A stretch of 64,000 bases of DNA from Olivibacter domesticus (GTDB lineage: Bacteria > Bacteroidota > Bacteroidia > Sphingobacteriales > Sphingobacteriaceae): the NCBI RefSeq assembly GCF_900109575.1, contig NZ_FOAF01000003.1, positions 490,628 to 554,627 on the forward strand, given 5' to 3'. This document shows, piece by piece, positions 10,289-20,505 of the stretch. A program made the translations under genes and the position numbers. The first letter of the stretch is position 1, and each line of letters starts with the position of its first letter. The notes beneath the pieces are model-generated. The model was not told the origin of the DNA. It ran no database searches and saw only the letters and a program-made list of their open reading frames with translations.

Positions 10289-11755
10289 ATGAAACGACAT
10301 AATAATAAATTAGGATTTCTCACCATTTTATGCCTAATAGGGCTGGGGTCTTGCACCAAGAGCTTTGAGGAGCTTAACTACGATCCAAACAATGCGCATG
10401 AGGTTAACCCTGAATATTTGTTATCCTATGCACAGAAAAACGCGATGGATAATACCTGGGATGAATGGCAGAACGGGCGCTTTGGTTTACTCTATTCGCA
10501 ACAATGGTCGCAACCAGATTATACAGAAGAAAGTAGATACCAAATTAGAACAAATGTTAACTATAATTTGTGGGCAGCATATTATCATGACGTACTGAAT
10601 AACCTAGAAGAAAGTGTTAAACAAAATGAGGCCGATTTAATAAGTGGTTCTCCAAATAAATCCGCTATCTCTAAGATATTCAAAAGTTGGGCTTTCCATG
10701 TATTGACGGACATTTACGGCGATGTGCCTTATGGTGAAGCGCTTCAAGGAGAAGCGGCGCTGAACCCTAAATACGAATCATCGCAGGTTATTTATGCTGA
10801 TTTGTTAAAAACCTTGCAAGAGCAGGTTGAGATATTAGATGAAGATCAATCTAGTTATGGTTCTGGTGACAATATCTACGGAGGTGATGTTATAAAATGG
10901 AAGAAATTCGCCAACTCTCTTATTGTAAGGATCGCCTTGCGTATGGTAGACAAGGATCCCCAGGCTGCAAGAACTGCGATTGAAGCTGCTGTGAGCTCCG
11001 GTGTATTTCAAGGTAATGAAGATAATGCGCTCTATCATTACCTAGCAAACGCTCCGAACAACAATCCCATCAACGAAAGTTATAAATCAAGAACAGGTGA
11101 TTTTTCTGTTTCGAAGACATTGGTTGACTACATGAAGGAAGTTAATGACCCAAGGTTAGCGGTTTATGCGAGCCCTGCAGAGGTAAGCGGCGAATATGTT
11201 GGTTATGTATACGGATCTTCTACTGTCATTAATGCCGATCAAGTTTCATTGCCCGGTACACGTATTAGAGCGGCTGAAGAATCGGGGATATTCATGAGTT
11301 ATCCGGAGGTGGCTTTTGCTTTAGCAGAAGCAGCAGAAAGAGGCTTTAGCGTGGGGGGAACTGCAGAAGACTTTTATAAAAAGGGCATTACAGCTTCTAT
11401 GAACTATTGGGGTGTTACAGATGGAAATGCCATCAATCAATACATAGCTGCAAATCCTTATAGCAGTGCTGATTGGAAAAATGTGATCGGTGTGCAAAAG
11501 TGGTTAGGTATGTATATGCAAGGTATTCAGGCTTGGTTAGAAAGAATACGTCTCGATATCAAAAAACCAGGAGGTGCTCAACTTTTTGTTGCACCGGTTA
11601 GTGGAAGCCTTGATCAGAATGTTGATTTTGTGCCTTATAGAATGACTTATCCAGTTGAAGAGCAAACAAGAAATGCTGTCAACTATAGAGACGCTGTTTC
11701 GAAAATAGCGGGAGGAATTGATTCGAAGGGCGCTAAACAATGGTGGATGCCTTAA
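10289..11755 (+). CDS. SusD-like lipoprotein, SusD_2 type (pair 2)
   Basis: A surface lipoprotein of 488 residues partnering the preceding SusC. A TTG codon at 10280 would add three residues, but ATG at 10289 is the better start. The lipobox is LIGLGSC. Interior and C-terminal marks (WAAYYHDVLNNLEES, IQAWLERIRLD, PYRMTYPVEEQTRN) fit the same SusD subgroup as pairs 1 and 4. The stop is followed by an IS relic instead of an obvious terminator of its own. Confidence 0.9.
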   Translation: MKRHNNKLGFLTILCLIGLGSCTKSFEELNYDPNNAHEVNPEYLLSYAQKNAMDNTWDEWQNGRFGLLYSQQWSQPDYTEESRYQIRTNVNYNLWAAYYHDVLNNLEESVKQNEADLISGSPNKSAISKIFKSWAFHVLTDIYGDVPYGEALQGEAALNPKYESSQVIYADLLKTLQEQVEILDEDQSSYGSGDNIYGGDVIKWKKFANSLIVRIALRMVDKDPQAARTAIEAAVSSGVFQGNEDNALYHYLANAPNNNPINESYKSRTGDFSVSKTLVDYMKEVNDPRLAVYASPAEVSGEYVGYVYGSSTVINADQVSLPGTRIRAAEESGIFMSYPEVAFALAEAAERGFSVGGTAEDFYKKGITASMNYWGVTDGNAINQYIAANPYSSADWKNVIGVQKWLGMYMQGIQAWLERIRLDIKKPGGAQLFVAPVSGSLDQNVDFVPYRMTYPVEEQTRNAVNYRDAVSKIAGGIDSKGAKQWWMP

Positions 11756-11805
11756 TATTGTTCATTCATTCAATGATTGAAGAAGGGAATGCTCGTTTAA
11801 AAATT

Positions 11806-12210
11806 TGATGCGCACCCAGAAAGTTGGACAAATTTAAATATTAATTATTAGTTTGATGAGCCCGGTATTTTATCGGGCTCATTCCTTTTAGAATAAGTTT
11901 GATTCAATCATTGTTATCATATCCCAATATGTTCCTCGATATCCTTTTTCAGTTCTTTAACATTTTATCTTTTAGGTAAAACAATTTAGGGTTTATAATG
12001 CTAAAGAAATTTTCAATCGCAGCATTATTCAGGTATTGTCTTTTCTTAACGGGCTATGTATTATGTCTTTTTCCTTCGGCACTCTCTGATACTTACCCGA
12101 TATTGCCATCCCTGATTTTTAGAATGTAATATCAGTGTCCCTCGTATATTAATCTTTTTAACTATATGCTTCAGCATATCCGATACCTCAAATTTAAATG
12201 CTTCAGCTAA
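11806..12210 (-). mobile_element. IS3-family (IS150-type) relic: terminal repeat and decayed transposase
   Basis: Read on the minus strand, three frames together give the C-terminal half of an IS3-family transposase: LILHSKNQGWQY, KYQRVPKEKDIIHS, NAAIENFFSI, NPKLFYLK and LKGMSPIKYRAH, in the right order between about 12210 and 11845. At least two frameshifts and several stops break it, and the HSDQGWQY aspartate is lost. Beyond the stop, 11806-11832 carries CACCCAGAAAGTTGGACA, like the terminal repeat of this group. The start of the transposase and the other terminal repeat were not found, so the left border near 12.2-12.3 kb is uncertain. The element cannot move by itself. Confidence 0.8.
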
Positions 12211-12684
12211 TAATAGCTGATTATTTCGCCATTGAGCAGCTTATTGATTGGTAGTAGGTATAGATTTTTGTCCCTCAACTTTCTTAAAAACAAGTAGTGC
12301 GACAGCCACTTAAGCCGAATTGACTAAATAATTCTCGTTATTTTTCACATTTACTTGCAAATAATAAAACTCTTAATTACATTGGTGCTATCAAACTGAA
12401 ATATATAACTAAACCATAAAATCAAAAAAAGCAATTAATCAACATCGGAGCTAGTCCCGTTTTTTTTTAGTATTAGATCCAAAAATTGTCTTCGAAAAGT
12501 AATATAAAGAATTAACAGTCAGCAATTAAGGGGTCTATTTATGGTGTTTAGATGTTGTAAATTTGAACTTTAATGATAAACAGGTTGCTTATATAACTGA
12601 ATCTTGTTTTGTGTAAATTATAGTTTTCACAAGGGAATCAGTATAGTTAAACTCTTTATAACCTATTAAACAGAAATAAGTCGT
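12211..12684. other. intergenic region, no gene seen
   Basis: This stretch is AT-rich and full of stops in all frames. The first 80 bases may still belong to the IS relic. The last part should hold the promoter of the lipoprotein gene at 12685, but no convincing TAnnTTTG box was found. Confidence 0.4.
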
Positions 12685-13236
12685 ATGAAAAAAAGAAGAC
12701 TTCTTTATGCCGTTTTGCTGCTTTTGGCATGTGCATGTAGCAAAACGTCGTCAGAACAGCAACAGGTTCCTATAGAATCTGACAAAAAAACAGAATTAGC
12801 GGGGTTACCTAGAGATCCATTTTATGGTGTGCCAGATACTACTTCCATATTGGATATTTCTGTTGGCATAATTGGCTATGACGCCTATGAAAAGCCTTAT
12901 TTCCAACCTGAAAGGGCTACTATTGTAGTATGGCCTTCAAATGGTCGGCATCTTGAAATCGAAAGTGTAGAACAAGTTTTAAAAGGATATGCTTATGATA
13001 GCTCCCGCGACACGGCTATTTTTTCAAACAACATTGCTATAATGGACAGAATTGCACAGCAAGACTTACTTCCCGGGAGATATTTCGTAGCGGTAGTTTT
13101 AAACGATAAAGTGGCAAATGGCAAAAATGCATTTAGTAGCAAAGAAGTTGAGTTGGGTGAGTTTGGTAAAATAGCCATCCATAAGATCTTTGATGAAAAA
13201 TCTAAAGACAATGAATTTGAGACTTGGGATCAATAA
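12685..13236 (+). CDS. hypothetical lipoprotein
   Basis: A 183-residue protein that I do not recognise. Residues 1-18 form a lipoprotein signal (LLLLACAC, with acylation at one of the two cysteines), followed by a Ser/Gln/Glu-rich linker and a domain of about 130 residues rich in beta-type segments (TIVVWPSNGRHLEIE, GRYFVAVVLND). It is probably anchored in the outer or inner membrane facing the periplasm. The broken PKD-like gene begins 16 bases downstream, so the two may once have been one operon. It sits in a decayed island between susCD pairs 2 and 3. Confidence 0.6.
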   Translation: MKKRRLLYAVLLLLACACSKTSSEQQQVPIESDKKTELAGLPRDPFYGVPDTTSILDISVGIIGYDAYEKPYFQPERATIVVWPSNGRHLEIESVEQVLKGYAYDSSRDTAIFSNNIAIMDRIAQQDLLPGRYFVAVVLNDKVANGKNAFSSKEVELGEFGKIAIHKIFDEKSKDNEFETWDQ

Positions 13237-13252
13237 TATAAGTAGAATATAT

Positions 13253-14366
13253 GTGAAATTTAAACTTATACTTTTAGCTTTTCTGTTTGGGATATCCCAT
13301 CATTTAAAAGCTCAGACAATTATTAGGGAGGGAAATCCTTGCCCAGATCGGGTCTATGAATATGTATTTAGTGGTACTATTTGTGGGGGTATCTCTTGGG
13401 AGGCACAAGATGGAACTATTGTTGAAACGACTCCGAATAGTGTAAAAATACAGTGGACAAATGTTATAAATAATAATGGAAGTTGGAAAGTTAGGGCAAA
13501 TTATACGAATGTTAAAATTGATGGGAGTTGTGGTAGTGGTACTTTTTTGGACAAACCGGTAACGGTAAAAGCGACAACATCATTAAATATCACTGGTGAC
13601 CAAGTAATTCCGTGTGGCTTTAGAGGAACAAAAACCTATACAGCGCAAATAGTAACTCAAATTATCCTGCAAATTCTTATAGATGGACGATCAGTACCGG
13701 TTTATCAGGAACAAGTACAACGGGCGCTATTACTGTAAGTAATGATAATGCTGGATGGATTGAAGTTAGTGGATACAATAGCACACGTCAGACATACGAG
13801 CCAGTGAAAAGGATTTAATATTACAAAAAGTGTACCTACAAACGTAACAGTCTTCGGAGCCCAGACTTTTTGTACAACTGCGTCATATTCATTAGTTAAT
13901 ATGCCTGCAAATTCTGTGGTTTCATGGAATGTTTCGGGTCCGTTATCTATAAGTGGTTCGAATACAGAAATAAATGTTAATGTCATAAGCACAGGAGGTG
14001 GTATAGGTTTTGTATTAGCAACAATAACAACTCCATGCGGATCATTTAATACCTCAGCCAAGGAAGTAATAGTAGGAGCCGCTGCACCTACAGCGATTCA
14101 AGGGCAAGCAATTATGGGCGGCTCTGGAGCATACGATTACTCAGTTACTCCAATTCCTGGAGCTACTTCGTATCAATGGTCAGTTAGTGGAGGCCTAACG
14201 ATCCAAAATTAAGGGCAGAGCACAATAATTATACGTTCGCCAACGCTTCCACCTAATTATGTCTCAAATAACATAGCCATAAGGTGAAAGTAATAAATGC
14301 ATGCGGAGAATCAGCGTATTTTACTAGATACGTGACATTAAAAGGTGGAACAGACCCAATAAATTA
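13253..14366 (+). pseudogene. broken PKD-like repeat surface protein gene
   Basis: A GTG at 13253 opens a secreted protein (signal KFKLILLAFLFGISHHLKAQ). Protein-like sequence then continues across four breaks. Near 13640 the frame shifts to give SYRWTISTGLSGTSTTG. Near 13810 it shifts again to GFNITKSVPTNVTVFGAQ. An in-frame stop follows SYQWSVSGGLTIQN at 14210, and near 14285 a third shift leads to KVKVINACGESAYF, ending at 14366. The alternating W-x-(I/V) and ACGES motifs fit the PKD-like domains found in Bacteroidota adhesins. No type IX sorting domain is visible. Sequencing error could explain one break but hardly four. Confidence 0.75.
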
Positions 14367-14812
14367 GAAGTATGGATTAAAGTGAAGCTACAGTAAAGGG
14401 ACTTCGCCTTAATCTTATTTCCTTTAGTTTGTTTGTTTAACTGCGGATGTGTGTTTTCAACTAGTCGAATCTATTTGAAATAATAGTTTGCGAGAAAATT
14501 TATAAGTGCGTCGTCTAAAATGATACATCGGTGTAAAGCTCACAGATCAATTTTTTATTAATGGTTATCGGGTACATACTTACTTTGATTTTTGTAATGG
14601 AGGAATCAGGAAAAATGGCTTATCTCCTTTAACAGAGAATGCTCTTTTTACAGCCGATCATTTATTTGTAAAAAGCATAAACTAGTATAATGAATTAGTC
14701 TTTTTGAAAAAATCAAGTGATTTTTTATTGTTACAATTCTAATCTTATTTTAATGCCAAACAAGTCTTAAAGGCATTTTTTTAAATATATAATGTTTTTT
14801 TTTAAATAAATA

Positions 14813-14842
14813 TTGCGATATTTTTATTGAATATTATATTTG
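14813..14842 (+). promoter_or_regulatory. predicted promoter of susC-3
   Basis: TTG at 14813-14815, 19 bases, then TATATTTG at 14835-14842, a full match to the Bacteroidota consensus. The following TTTGGGA also follows the -7 box of susC-4. The leader would be about 340 bases. Confidence 0.6.
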
Positions 14843-15077
14843 TTTGGGAAATTTTAAAAAACACAACTAGAATTATTTGAAAAAACATTTACAATCCCCC
14901 TTTTATTTTTAGACGTTCTTAATTAACGAGGCTTTCCTTAATGATCTTATCATTTCGGGAATGTAATTGTATTTGATATCAGATTTCTATTGTGTAGCAA
15001 ATTTGTGTCATGCAATATAATTTACAACTTAATATTTTCTCTTCAAACTTAAAGTGCCAAATTGGTGCTTATCCACT

Positions 15078-15101
15078 CATTATAAAACCTGGCGAATAAA
15101 T
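15078..15101 (+). promoter_or_regulatory. conserved leader motif of the susC genes
   Basis: TATAAAACCTGGCGAATAAA, matching the element before susC-2 at 18 of 20 positions while the flanking sequence is different. It lies 88 bases before the susC-3 start. Confidence 0.45.
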
Positions 15102-15189
15102 TCTAGTCGATCAGTGTCTATTCACTTTTAATTTTTATTTAACAACCCTATATCTTAATCAATTTAATTTTTAACCAAAAAACAAACAC

Positions 15190-18100
15190 ATGAAACAAAA
15201 ACTACTAAGTTTTTTTCTGTTGTGCACCCTCTTTATAGGGAGTAGTTATGCGCAGGAAAGACGAATTAGCGGTAAAGTAACTGATGAAACAGGGGCAGCT
15301 TTACCAGGTGTATCCGTTGTCGTTTCAGGAACAACTAATGGAACGCAAACCGATGGCCAAGGAAATTATGCTATTTCGATGCCAGCTAATGCGAAAACGT
15401 TAACATTTAGCTATATTGGCTACAAGTCAGTTGTAGAAGAGATAGGTGGGCGTTCTACTTTGAGCATTGTGTTATCATCGGATGCGTCCGAACTTTCTGA
15501 AGTTATTGTAACGGGTTATGGAACACAGAAAAGGCAAGAATTTACAGGTTCAGCGGCCTCTGTTAGAGGAGATGTTATTAAGTCAATGCCGATCCAGAGT
15601 TTTGGACAAGGCTTGACAGGGCAGGCAACAGGAGTGAACGTTGTACAGCCTAATGGCTTGTTAAACAATGCACCTGTCATCCGTGTTCGCGGACTCAGCT
15701 CATTGTCTTTAAGCTCCTTTCCGCTAGTTGTGGTGGATGGCATTCCTATTACAACGGATAATGCTACCCAATTTGAAGGGACCAATTTAAATGCAGCCTC
15801 CAATAACCCGCTAGGAGATATAAATCCCGCCGATATTGAATCCATGGATATCTTAAAGGATGCGGCGTCTTCAGCCATTTATGGATCACGCGCTGCTGCC
15901 GGAGTGTTAGTTATCACCACAAAAAAAGGTAAAGAAGGAAAAACGAGTGTTGTATATGATGGATGGGTTGGAAATACAAAAGCTATTAGGTTACAAGAGC
16001 TGTTAAATGCTGAGCAATATGTGAATCATAAAAATGGTGCTTTAGCTAATGCTTTAGCACTTAATCCTAATACCGTTCCTGCGGGGCAAAGAGATGAACA
16101 AGGAAGAGGATTCTTTTTGGATTATAATGACGATGGGTCTATAGTAGATACTAGGTGGTATGATGAAATATACAGATCCGCCTGGCAACAAAATCATAAT
16201 CTTACCATTTCGGGAGGTACAGAAAAGACGAAGTATTATTTTTCTGCTGGATTAGCCGATCAAGACGGATTTTTAAAATCTAATAATTTTAAACGTAAAA
16301 GTGGTCGGATGAACATAGATCATCAACTGACCAATTGGCTAAAGTTAAATGCTAATGTAAATTATACAAATACACAGAATAATGCACCTAATAGCGGATC
16401 TATTGATGGCGCCGCGTATAATTCTTCAGGACTGGGGCGTATTGCAATGGTGCAAATGCCAAATGTACGTCCATTTAATCCAGACGGAAGCTATAATTTG
16501 GAAGGAAATGCAATCGGACGTGGCGCAAATTTGGTTCCCGCTCAGTACGCAAATCCTTATCCACTAATAGACCTAGATAAAAATTCCTCGGAAACAAACC
16601 GTTTGTTAGCGAATTTAGGAGCAACTATAAAACTTGCCGAGGGTCTAAATTTTCGTACCACCTATTCGTGGGATCTGCGTAATATCGAAAACCAACGATT
16701 CTGGAACCCTATTCAAGGTGATGGAAGAAGTAGCACAGGTCAAGCATTTAACAATAAGATAAGATCTGAAAACTGGAACTGGGTAAATACACTTACCTAC
16801 GATAAAACGTTCGCCGATGTGCATAATCTTACTTTATTAATTGGCTCTGATGCACAAAAAAGGAGAGATGAAGCATGGGGCGGTCAAAGATCGAATTTAG
16901 CAGATCCGTTTTATGATCAATATCAAGGAAGCTTCTTGGTAAATACCGCAGGCGGGAACTGGATCAATGAAGTAGCGTATGAAGCTTATTTAGGTAGCAT
17001 AAGTTATAACTACGACAGTAAGTATTATATCAGCGGAAATTTCCGACGTGATGGAAATTCTGCATTATCACCAAATAATAGGTGGGGTAATTTTGGCGGG
17101 GTCTCCTTAGGTTATACGATCTCAAATGAAGAATTTTTTAAGAACTCTAACTTGGCAAACACCATATCAAACTTTAGGTTAAAGGGTAGCTGGGGAAGAA
17201 CGGGTAATGGAAACCTAAATAATCTGTACGGTTCTTATAATCTATATTCAACAGGTATCTATGGTGGCGTAGCCCGGAACTGGTATATCCAGGCAGGTAA
17301 TGACGAATTGAAATGGGAAACGAGCTCACAGATAAATATTGGCTTAGACCTAGGATTTTTCAATAATCGTTTGAATTTTGAGGCCAACTGGTATAACAAA
17401 GATATCGACAATATGATCTTAGCAGTACCACAGGCACCTTCAAAAGGCATCCCAAATCCCGTTGATGCAGATGCTAATACTATTTTGTTAAATGTAGGTT
17501 CTATGTATAACAGAGGATTTGAATTTGCAATTAACGCGACACCGATTGATAAAGGAGATTTTACTTGGACTACAAGCTTAAACTTCTCTACTTTAAAGAA
17601 TAGGGTTACAAGTTTGATTGATGAGGAGACGCCTTTACTTGCTTACACCGGAGGTCTTGAACTGACAAGTATTACTAAAGTCGGGTATTCTGCGGCGAGT
17701 ATTTATGGTGTAAAAACGGCAGGCATCAATCCCGAAAATGGACGCCGTATATTTGTTGATCTCGAAGGAAGGGAAATTCAGTATCAGCATTCTGGTGGGG
17801 AAAATACCTGGACATACCTTGATGGCTCACCCGCTCCATCAGCTGCCAGTCAAAATCAAATATTAGGAAATACGATACCTACCTGGTTTGGAGGATTTAA
17901 CAATACATTTAAATATAAGGCTTTTGATCTAGGTTTGATATTTACATTCTCCGGTGGAAATTATATCTATAATGGTACGCGTGCGGGCTTGCTAGACCAA
18001 CGCGTTTGGAACAATTCAACGGAAGTATTAAACGCTTGGACACCTGAAAATACAAATGGAAAAATACCTCGCGCAGTGTATGGAGATAATGTCTCTAATG

Positions 18101-18381
18101 GATCTTCCTTCTTAATTTCTGAAAATGTGGAGAAAGGTGATTTCTTAAGACTTCAAAATGTGAACTTAGGTTATACATTACCTACTACATTATTTGGAAA
18201 TAGTGGAATAAAATCTTTGCGAGTGTATGCATCGGCACAAAACCTATTTATCATTACAGGTTATTCAGGTGTCGATCCAGAAATTTCAAGCAATGGTAAT
18301 CAGAATCTCTCTTCCGGTATTGAGCGTAATTCGATTCCGCAAGCAAGAACTTTTACCATGGGATTAACAGTGGGATTCTAA
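15190..18381 (+). CDS. SusC/RagA-family TonB-linked outer membrane protein (pair 3)
   Basis: A 1063-residue TonB-dependent importer. The signal peptide ends at SYAQ (22), followed by the beta domain (LPGVSVVVSGTTNGTQTDGQG), a TonB-box-like EVIVTGYG near 104-111, the plug (PLVVVDGIPITT, ILKDAASSAIYGSRAAAG) and the barrel ending in TMGLTVGF. The EVIVTGYGTQKR form and the partner type separate it from the other three pairs, which carry EVVVTALG and a different SusD class. The start-codon region is nevertheless nearly identical at the DNA level. Its susD begins 24 bases later. Confidence 0.93.
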   Translation: MKQKLLSFFLLCTLFIGSSYAQERRISGKVTDETGAALPGVSVVVSGTTNGTQTDGQGNYAISMPANAKTLTFSYIGYKSVVEEIGGRSTLSIVLSSDASELSEVIVTGYGTQKRQEFTGSAASVRGDVIKSMPIQSFGQGLTGQATGVNVVQPNGLLNNAPVIRVRGLSSLSLSSFPLVVVDGIPITTDNATQFEGTNLNAASNNPLGDINPADIESMDILKDAASSAIYGSRAAAGVLVITTKKGKEGKTSVVYDGWVGNTKAIRLQELLNAEQYVNHKNGALANALALNPNTVPAGQRDEQGRGFFLDYNDDGSIVDTRWYDEIYRSAWQQNHNLTISGGTEKTKYYFSAGLADQDGFLKSNNFKRKSGRMNIDHQLTNWLKLNANVNYTNTQNNAPNSGSIDGAAYNSSGLGRIAMVQMPNVRPFNPDGSYNLEGNAIGRGANLVPAQYANPYPLIDLDKNSSETNRLLANLGATIKLAEGLNFRTTYSWDLRNIENQRFWNPIQGDGRSSTGQAFNNKIRSENWNWVNTLTYDKTFADVHNLTLLIGSDAQKRRDEAWGGQRSNLADPFYDQYQGSFLVNTAGGNWINEVAYEAYLGSISYNYDSKYYISGNFRRDGNSALSPNNRWGNFGGVSLGYTISNEEFFKNSNLANTISNFRLKGSWGRTGNGNLNNLYGSYNLYSTGIYGGVARNWYIQAGNDELKWETSSQINIGLDLGFFNNRLNFEANWYNKDIDNMILAVPQAPSKGIPNPVDADANTILLNVGSMYNRGFEFAINATPIDKGDFTWTTSLNFSTLKNRVTSLIDEETPLLAYTGGLELTSITKVGYSAASIYGVKTAGINPENGRRIFVDLEGREIQYQHSGGENTWTYLDGSPAPSAASQNQILGNTIPTWFGGFNNTFKYKAFDLGLIFTFSGGNYIYNGTRAGLLDQRVWNNSTEVLNAWTPENTNGKIPRAVYGDNVSNGSSFLISENVEKGDFLRLQNVNLGYTLPTTLFGNSGIKSLRVYASAQNLFIITGYSGVDPEISSNGNQNLSSGIERNSIPQARTFTMGLTVGF

Positions 18382-18405
18382 GTTTAACAATTAAGAAAAA
18401 AAATA

Positions 18406-19878
18406 ATGAAATCAGTATATAAAAATAGTACACTAGGGTTGCTGAAAGCTTCGTTCGTTGCCCTAACATTTACTGCGACCTTATCTAGTTGCAGTAAAGA
18501 TTTCCTAAATCTTAGTCCAGAGCTAAGCATTCCAGAGGAAAATATGTTTGATACTCCTGAACGAATTATTACACATGTTCAGGGATTGTATGCCTCCGCA
18601 AAGGATGGTAGATTAATGGCGGGTCGTTATTATATTTATAATGATATCCGTGCAGAAGAGTTTATTAACCGTACTAGTAATGGCGTAACTGGCTTAGCCG
18701 TATATAACCATACTAACAATGAAACGACTACGCAAGTGAATAACTTTTGGAGTCAAGCTTACCTTACGATTAATCGAGCAAATAAATTTTTGGAGGATTT
18801 TGATAAGCACCCAGGTGTTGTAAGTGCAGAATTAGAAGCAAATTACCGTGCAGAAGCAAAATTTGTTAGAGCCTGGATGTATTACGCATTGGTACATATG
18901 TTCGCTAAACCTTATGTATTGGATAACGGAGCGTCACCTGGCCTTCCTTTAAGATTAAAAGCAGAGTCTAGTTCAGAAAACAATGCTTTGCCTAGAAGTA
19001 CCGTGGCAGAAATTTATGCTCAAATTTTGTCTGATTTAAATGATGCTGAAGAAGGATTGCCTAATACTTATTCGGGAGATTTGCAAATAACAAGAGCACA
19101 TAAGAATACTGCCATCGCATTAAAAACAAGGATTTATTTAGCTATGGGAGATTATGCTAATGTGATTGCTGAGGGTAATAAAATGGTGAATGCTAGTGCT
19201 CCCTTTAAAGCAACGACTGGCGTGCCACATGAATTGTCTAGTAATGTTCAGGCCATTTTTACGACCTATAAAACACTCGAAAATATCTTATCAATGCCGA
19301 TGGCTGATACCAATGCACCAGGTACGCAAAACCAGATCGGTTATTATTATAATGGAGGAGCTGGTGGAAACATCGAATACTATTTGAATAATAGTACAGG
19401 TGATTTTCCTGGTATCTACACAAATGGACAGTGGGGCGCTAATGATGCACGTAGAACACTTTTGACAGGAACCGAAGCGGTAGGTACCACTAATTATCCT
19501 ATTTTAACCAAGTGGTCAGGAACGGCTCCTTTTATAGACTGGGTTCCTGTAATTAGATATGCAGAGATTTTATTGAATGTAGCAGAAGCGGAAGCGGAAA
19601 TTGGCGATCAAGGGCGCGCATTAGCTTTGGTAAATGCAGTTCACAATAGGTCCGACGCAACAACAACGATAAGTAGCTCAGGTAAGGATGATTTAATCAG
19701 CAAGATTTTAACAGAGCGACGCATTGAGCTATTAGGGGAAGGGTTTAGGTCACCAGATCTTCTTCGCAGAGGAGAAGCAATACCTTCTTATGGTGCAGGT
19801 TCTTCGATTACTCCTAGTGCGGGTAGCTATATTTTTCCGATTCCAGTGGGAGAATCGGAATCTAACCCCGAGATATAA
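18406..19878 (+). CDS. RagB/SusD-family nutrient-binding lipoprotein (pair 3)
   Basis: A surface lipoprotein of 490 residues of the classical RagB/SusD family. It has the lipobox LSSC, then DFLNLSPE near the mature N-terminus, TPR-like helices (AEAKFVRAWMYYALVHMF) and the C-terminal marks RYAEILLNVAEAEAE, ILTERRIELLGEGFR, DLLRRGE and FPIPVGESESNPEI. These are the standard family signatures, unlike pairs 1, 2 and 4. It is the lid and binding partner of the SusC just upstream and ends at a strong terminator. Confidence 0.93.
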   Translation: MKSVYKNSTLGLLKASFVALTFTATLSSCSKDFLNLSPELSIPEENMFDTPERIITHVQGLYASAKDGRLMAGRYYIYNDIRAEEFINRTSNGVTGLAVYNHTNNETTTQVNNFWSQAYLTINRANKFLEDFDKHPGVVSAELEANYRAEAKFVRAWMYYALVHMFAKPYVLDNGASPGLPLRLKAESSSENNALPRSTVAEIYAQILSDLNDAEEGLPNTYSGDLQITRAHKNTAIALKTRIYLAMGDYANVIAEGNKMVNASAPFKATTGVPHELSSNVQAIFTTYKTLENILSMPMADTNAPGTQNQIGYYYNGGAGGNIEYYLNNSTGDFPGIYTNGQWGANDARRTLLTGTEAVGTTNYPILTKWSGTAPFIDWVPVIRYAEILLNVAEAEAEIGDQGRALALVNAVHNRSDATTTISSSGKDDLISKILTERRIELLGEGFRSPDLLRRGEAIPSYGAGSSITPSAGSYIFPIPVGESESNPEI

Positions 19879-19908
19879 ATTAAAAAAAGTATATCTTACT
19901 TGACTTTT

Positions 19909-19943
19909 AAACCACCTGAATGTAATTATCAGGTGGTTTTTTT
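19909..19943 (+). terminator. rho-independent terminator of pair 3
   Basis: AAACCACCTGA (19909-19919) pairs with TCAGGTGGTTT (19929-19939), with a 9-base loop and a run of seven T to 19943. It lies 30 bases after the susD-3 stop. Confidence 0.85.
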
Positions 19944-20505
19944 GCTTAATAAAATATTTGGGCTTTTCCGTACCGTGGAGAAATATAAAATTTATGGGTT
20001 TAACAGGGTAGGTGAATGAAAATATTCGGATAACTTTTCTTGTTTGTTACAATTGTTCGGTTAATAGCAAGCTAAATTAAATCAGTTTTGCATTTTACGC
20101 CTTTTTTATAAAAAAATTATTGTAGAGTATTCATTAAATACTACTTTTGTTTTGGGATATAAAAATTGTTAAGCATTTAATTTATACATTCAGGAATATT
20201 TGAAAGAAAATTTACTATTAGTATCATTTATCTAATGATGTTTTTACATCAACCCAGAGCTGGTCGAAAATATTGCTTTATTGATGTTTTGTGATTTTCT
20301 CTTCTTTCTTCCTTAGTGCCAATTTAAGCAAAGATGTCAAAACTATCCATACTAATTGTAGTTTTTGTTGTAATAAGCGATCTATATTAGATAGATGTGC
20401 AATTTTCATTGTGAGATCAGGAGGACAGATTTACTATAGATTATGATAAATTAATCATACATAATATTTTAATCAATTTAATTTTTAAACCAAAACAAAC
20501 AACAC
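19944..20505 (+). other. intergenic leader region of susC-4
   Basis: No gene seen. It holds a predicted promoter at 20120-20149 and a leader of about 350 bases. TTTTCTCTTC and AGTGCCAA (near 20293-20322) recur as in the susC-3 leader, but the TATAAAACCT motif is absent. The last 40 bases before the start (ATCAATTTAATTTTTAA, ACCAAAACAAAC) closely match those before susC-3. Confidence 0.45.
20120..20149 (+). promoter_or_regulatory. predicted promoter of susC-4
   Basis: TTG at 20120-20122, 19 bases, TACTTTTG at 20142-20149, a full match to TAnnTTTG. It is followed by TTTTGGGA as at susC-3. It lies 357 bases before the start. Confidence 0.6.

Larger units (their letters stand above)
14367..15189 (+). 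other. intergenic region with susC-3 promoter and leader
   Basis: The first 380 bases show no gene and may be further decay of the PKD-like gene region. A weak hairpin (AATGCC...GGCATT then T) lies near 14752-14781. The predicted susC-3 promoter is at 14813-14842. The leader contains TTTTCTCTTC followed by AGTGCCAA near 15030-15060, a pair also seen in the susC-4 leader, and the conserved motif at 15078-15101. Confidence 0.45.

Noticed and set aside
11857..11882. ATGAGCCCG...CGGGCTCAT hairpin resembling a terminator for susD-2
   Set aside because: The bases encode the GMSPIKYRAH tail of the IS3-family transposase relic on the minus strand, and no T run follows; it is not convincing as a terminator.
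13705..14061. 118-residue minus-strand open frame
   Set aside because: It is antisense to the PKD-like pseudogene, whose plus-strand reading gives clear domain motifs.
14752..14781. AATGCC/GGCATT hairpin with T run
   Set aside because: Only six pairs with a 14-base loop, and it follows no intact gene; mentioned only as a weak element.
1597..20505. Repeated susC leader motifs as a CRISPR or mobile element
   Set aside because: Copies are kilobases apart, each at the same place before a susC gene, with no spacer array, transposase or terminal repeats.
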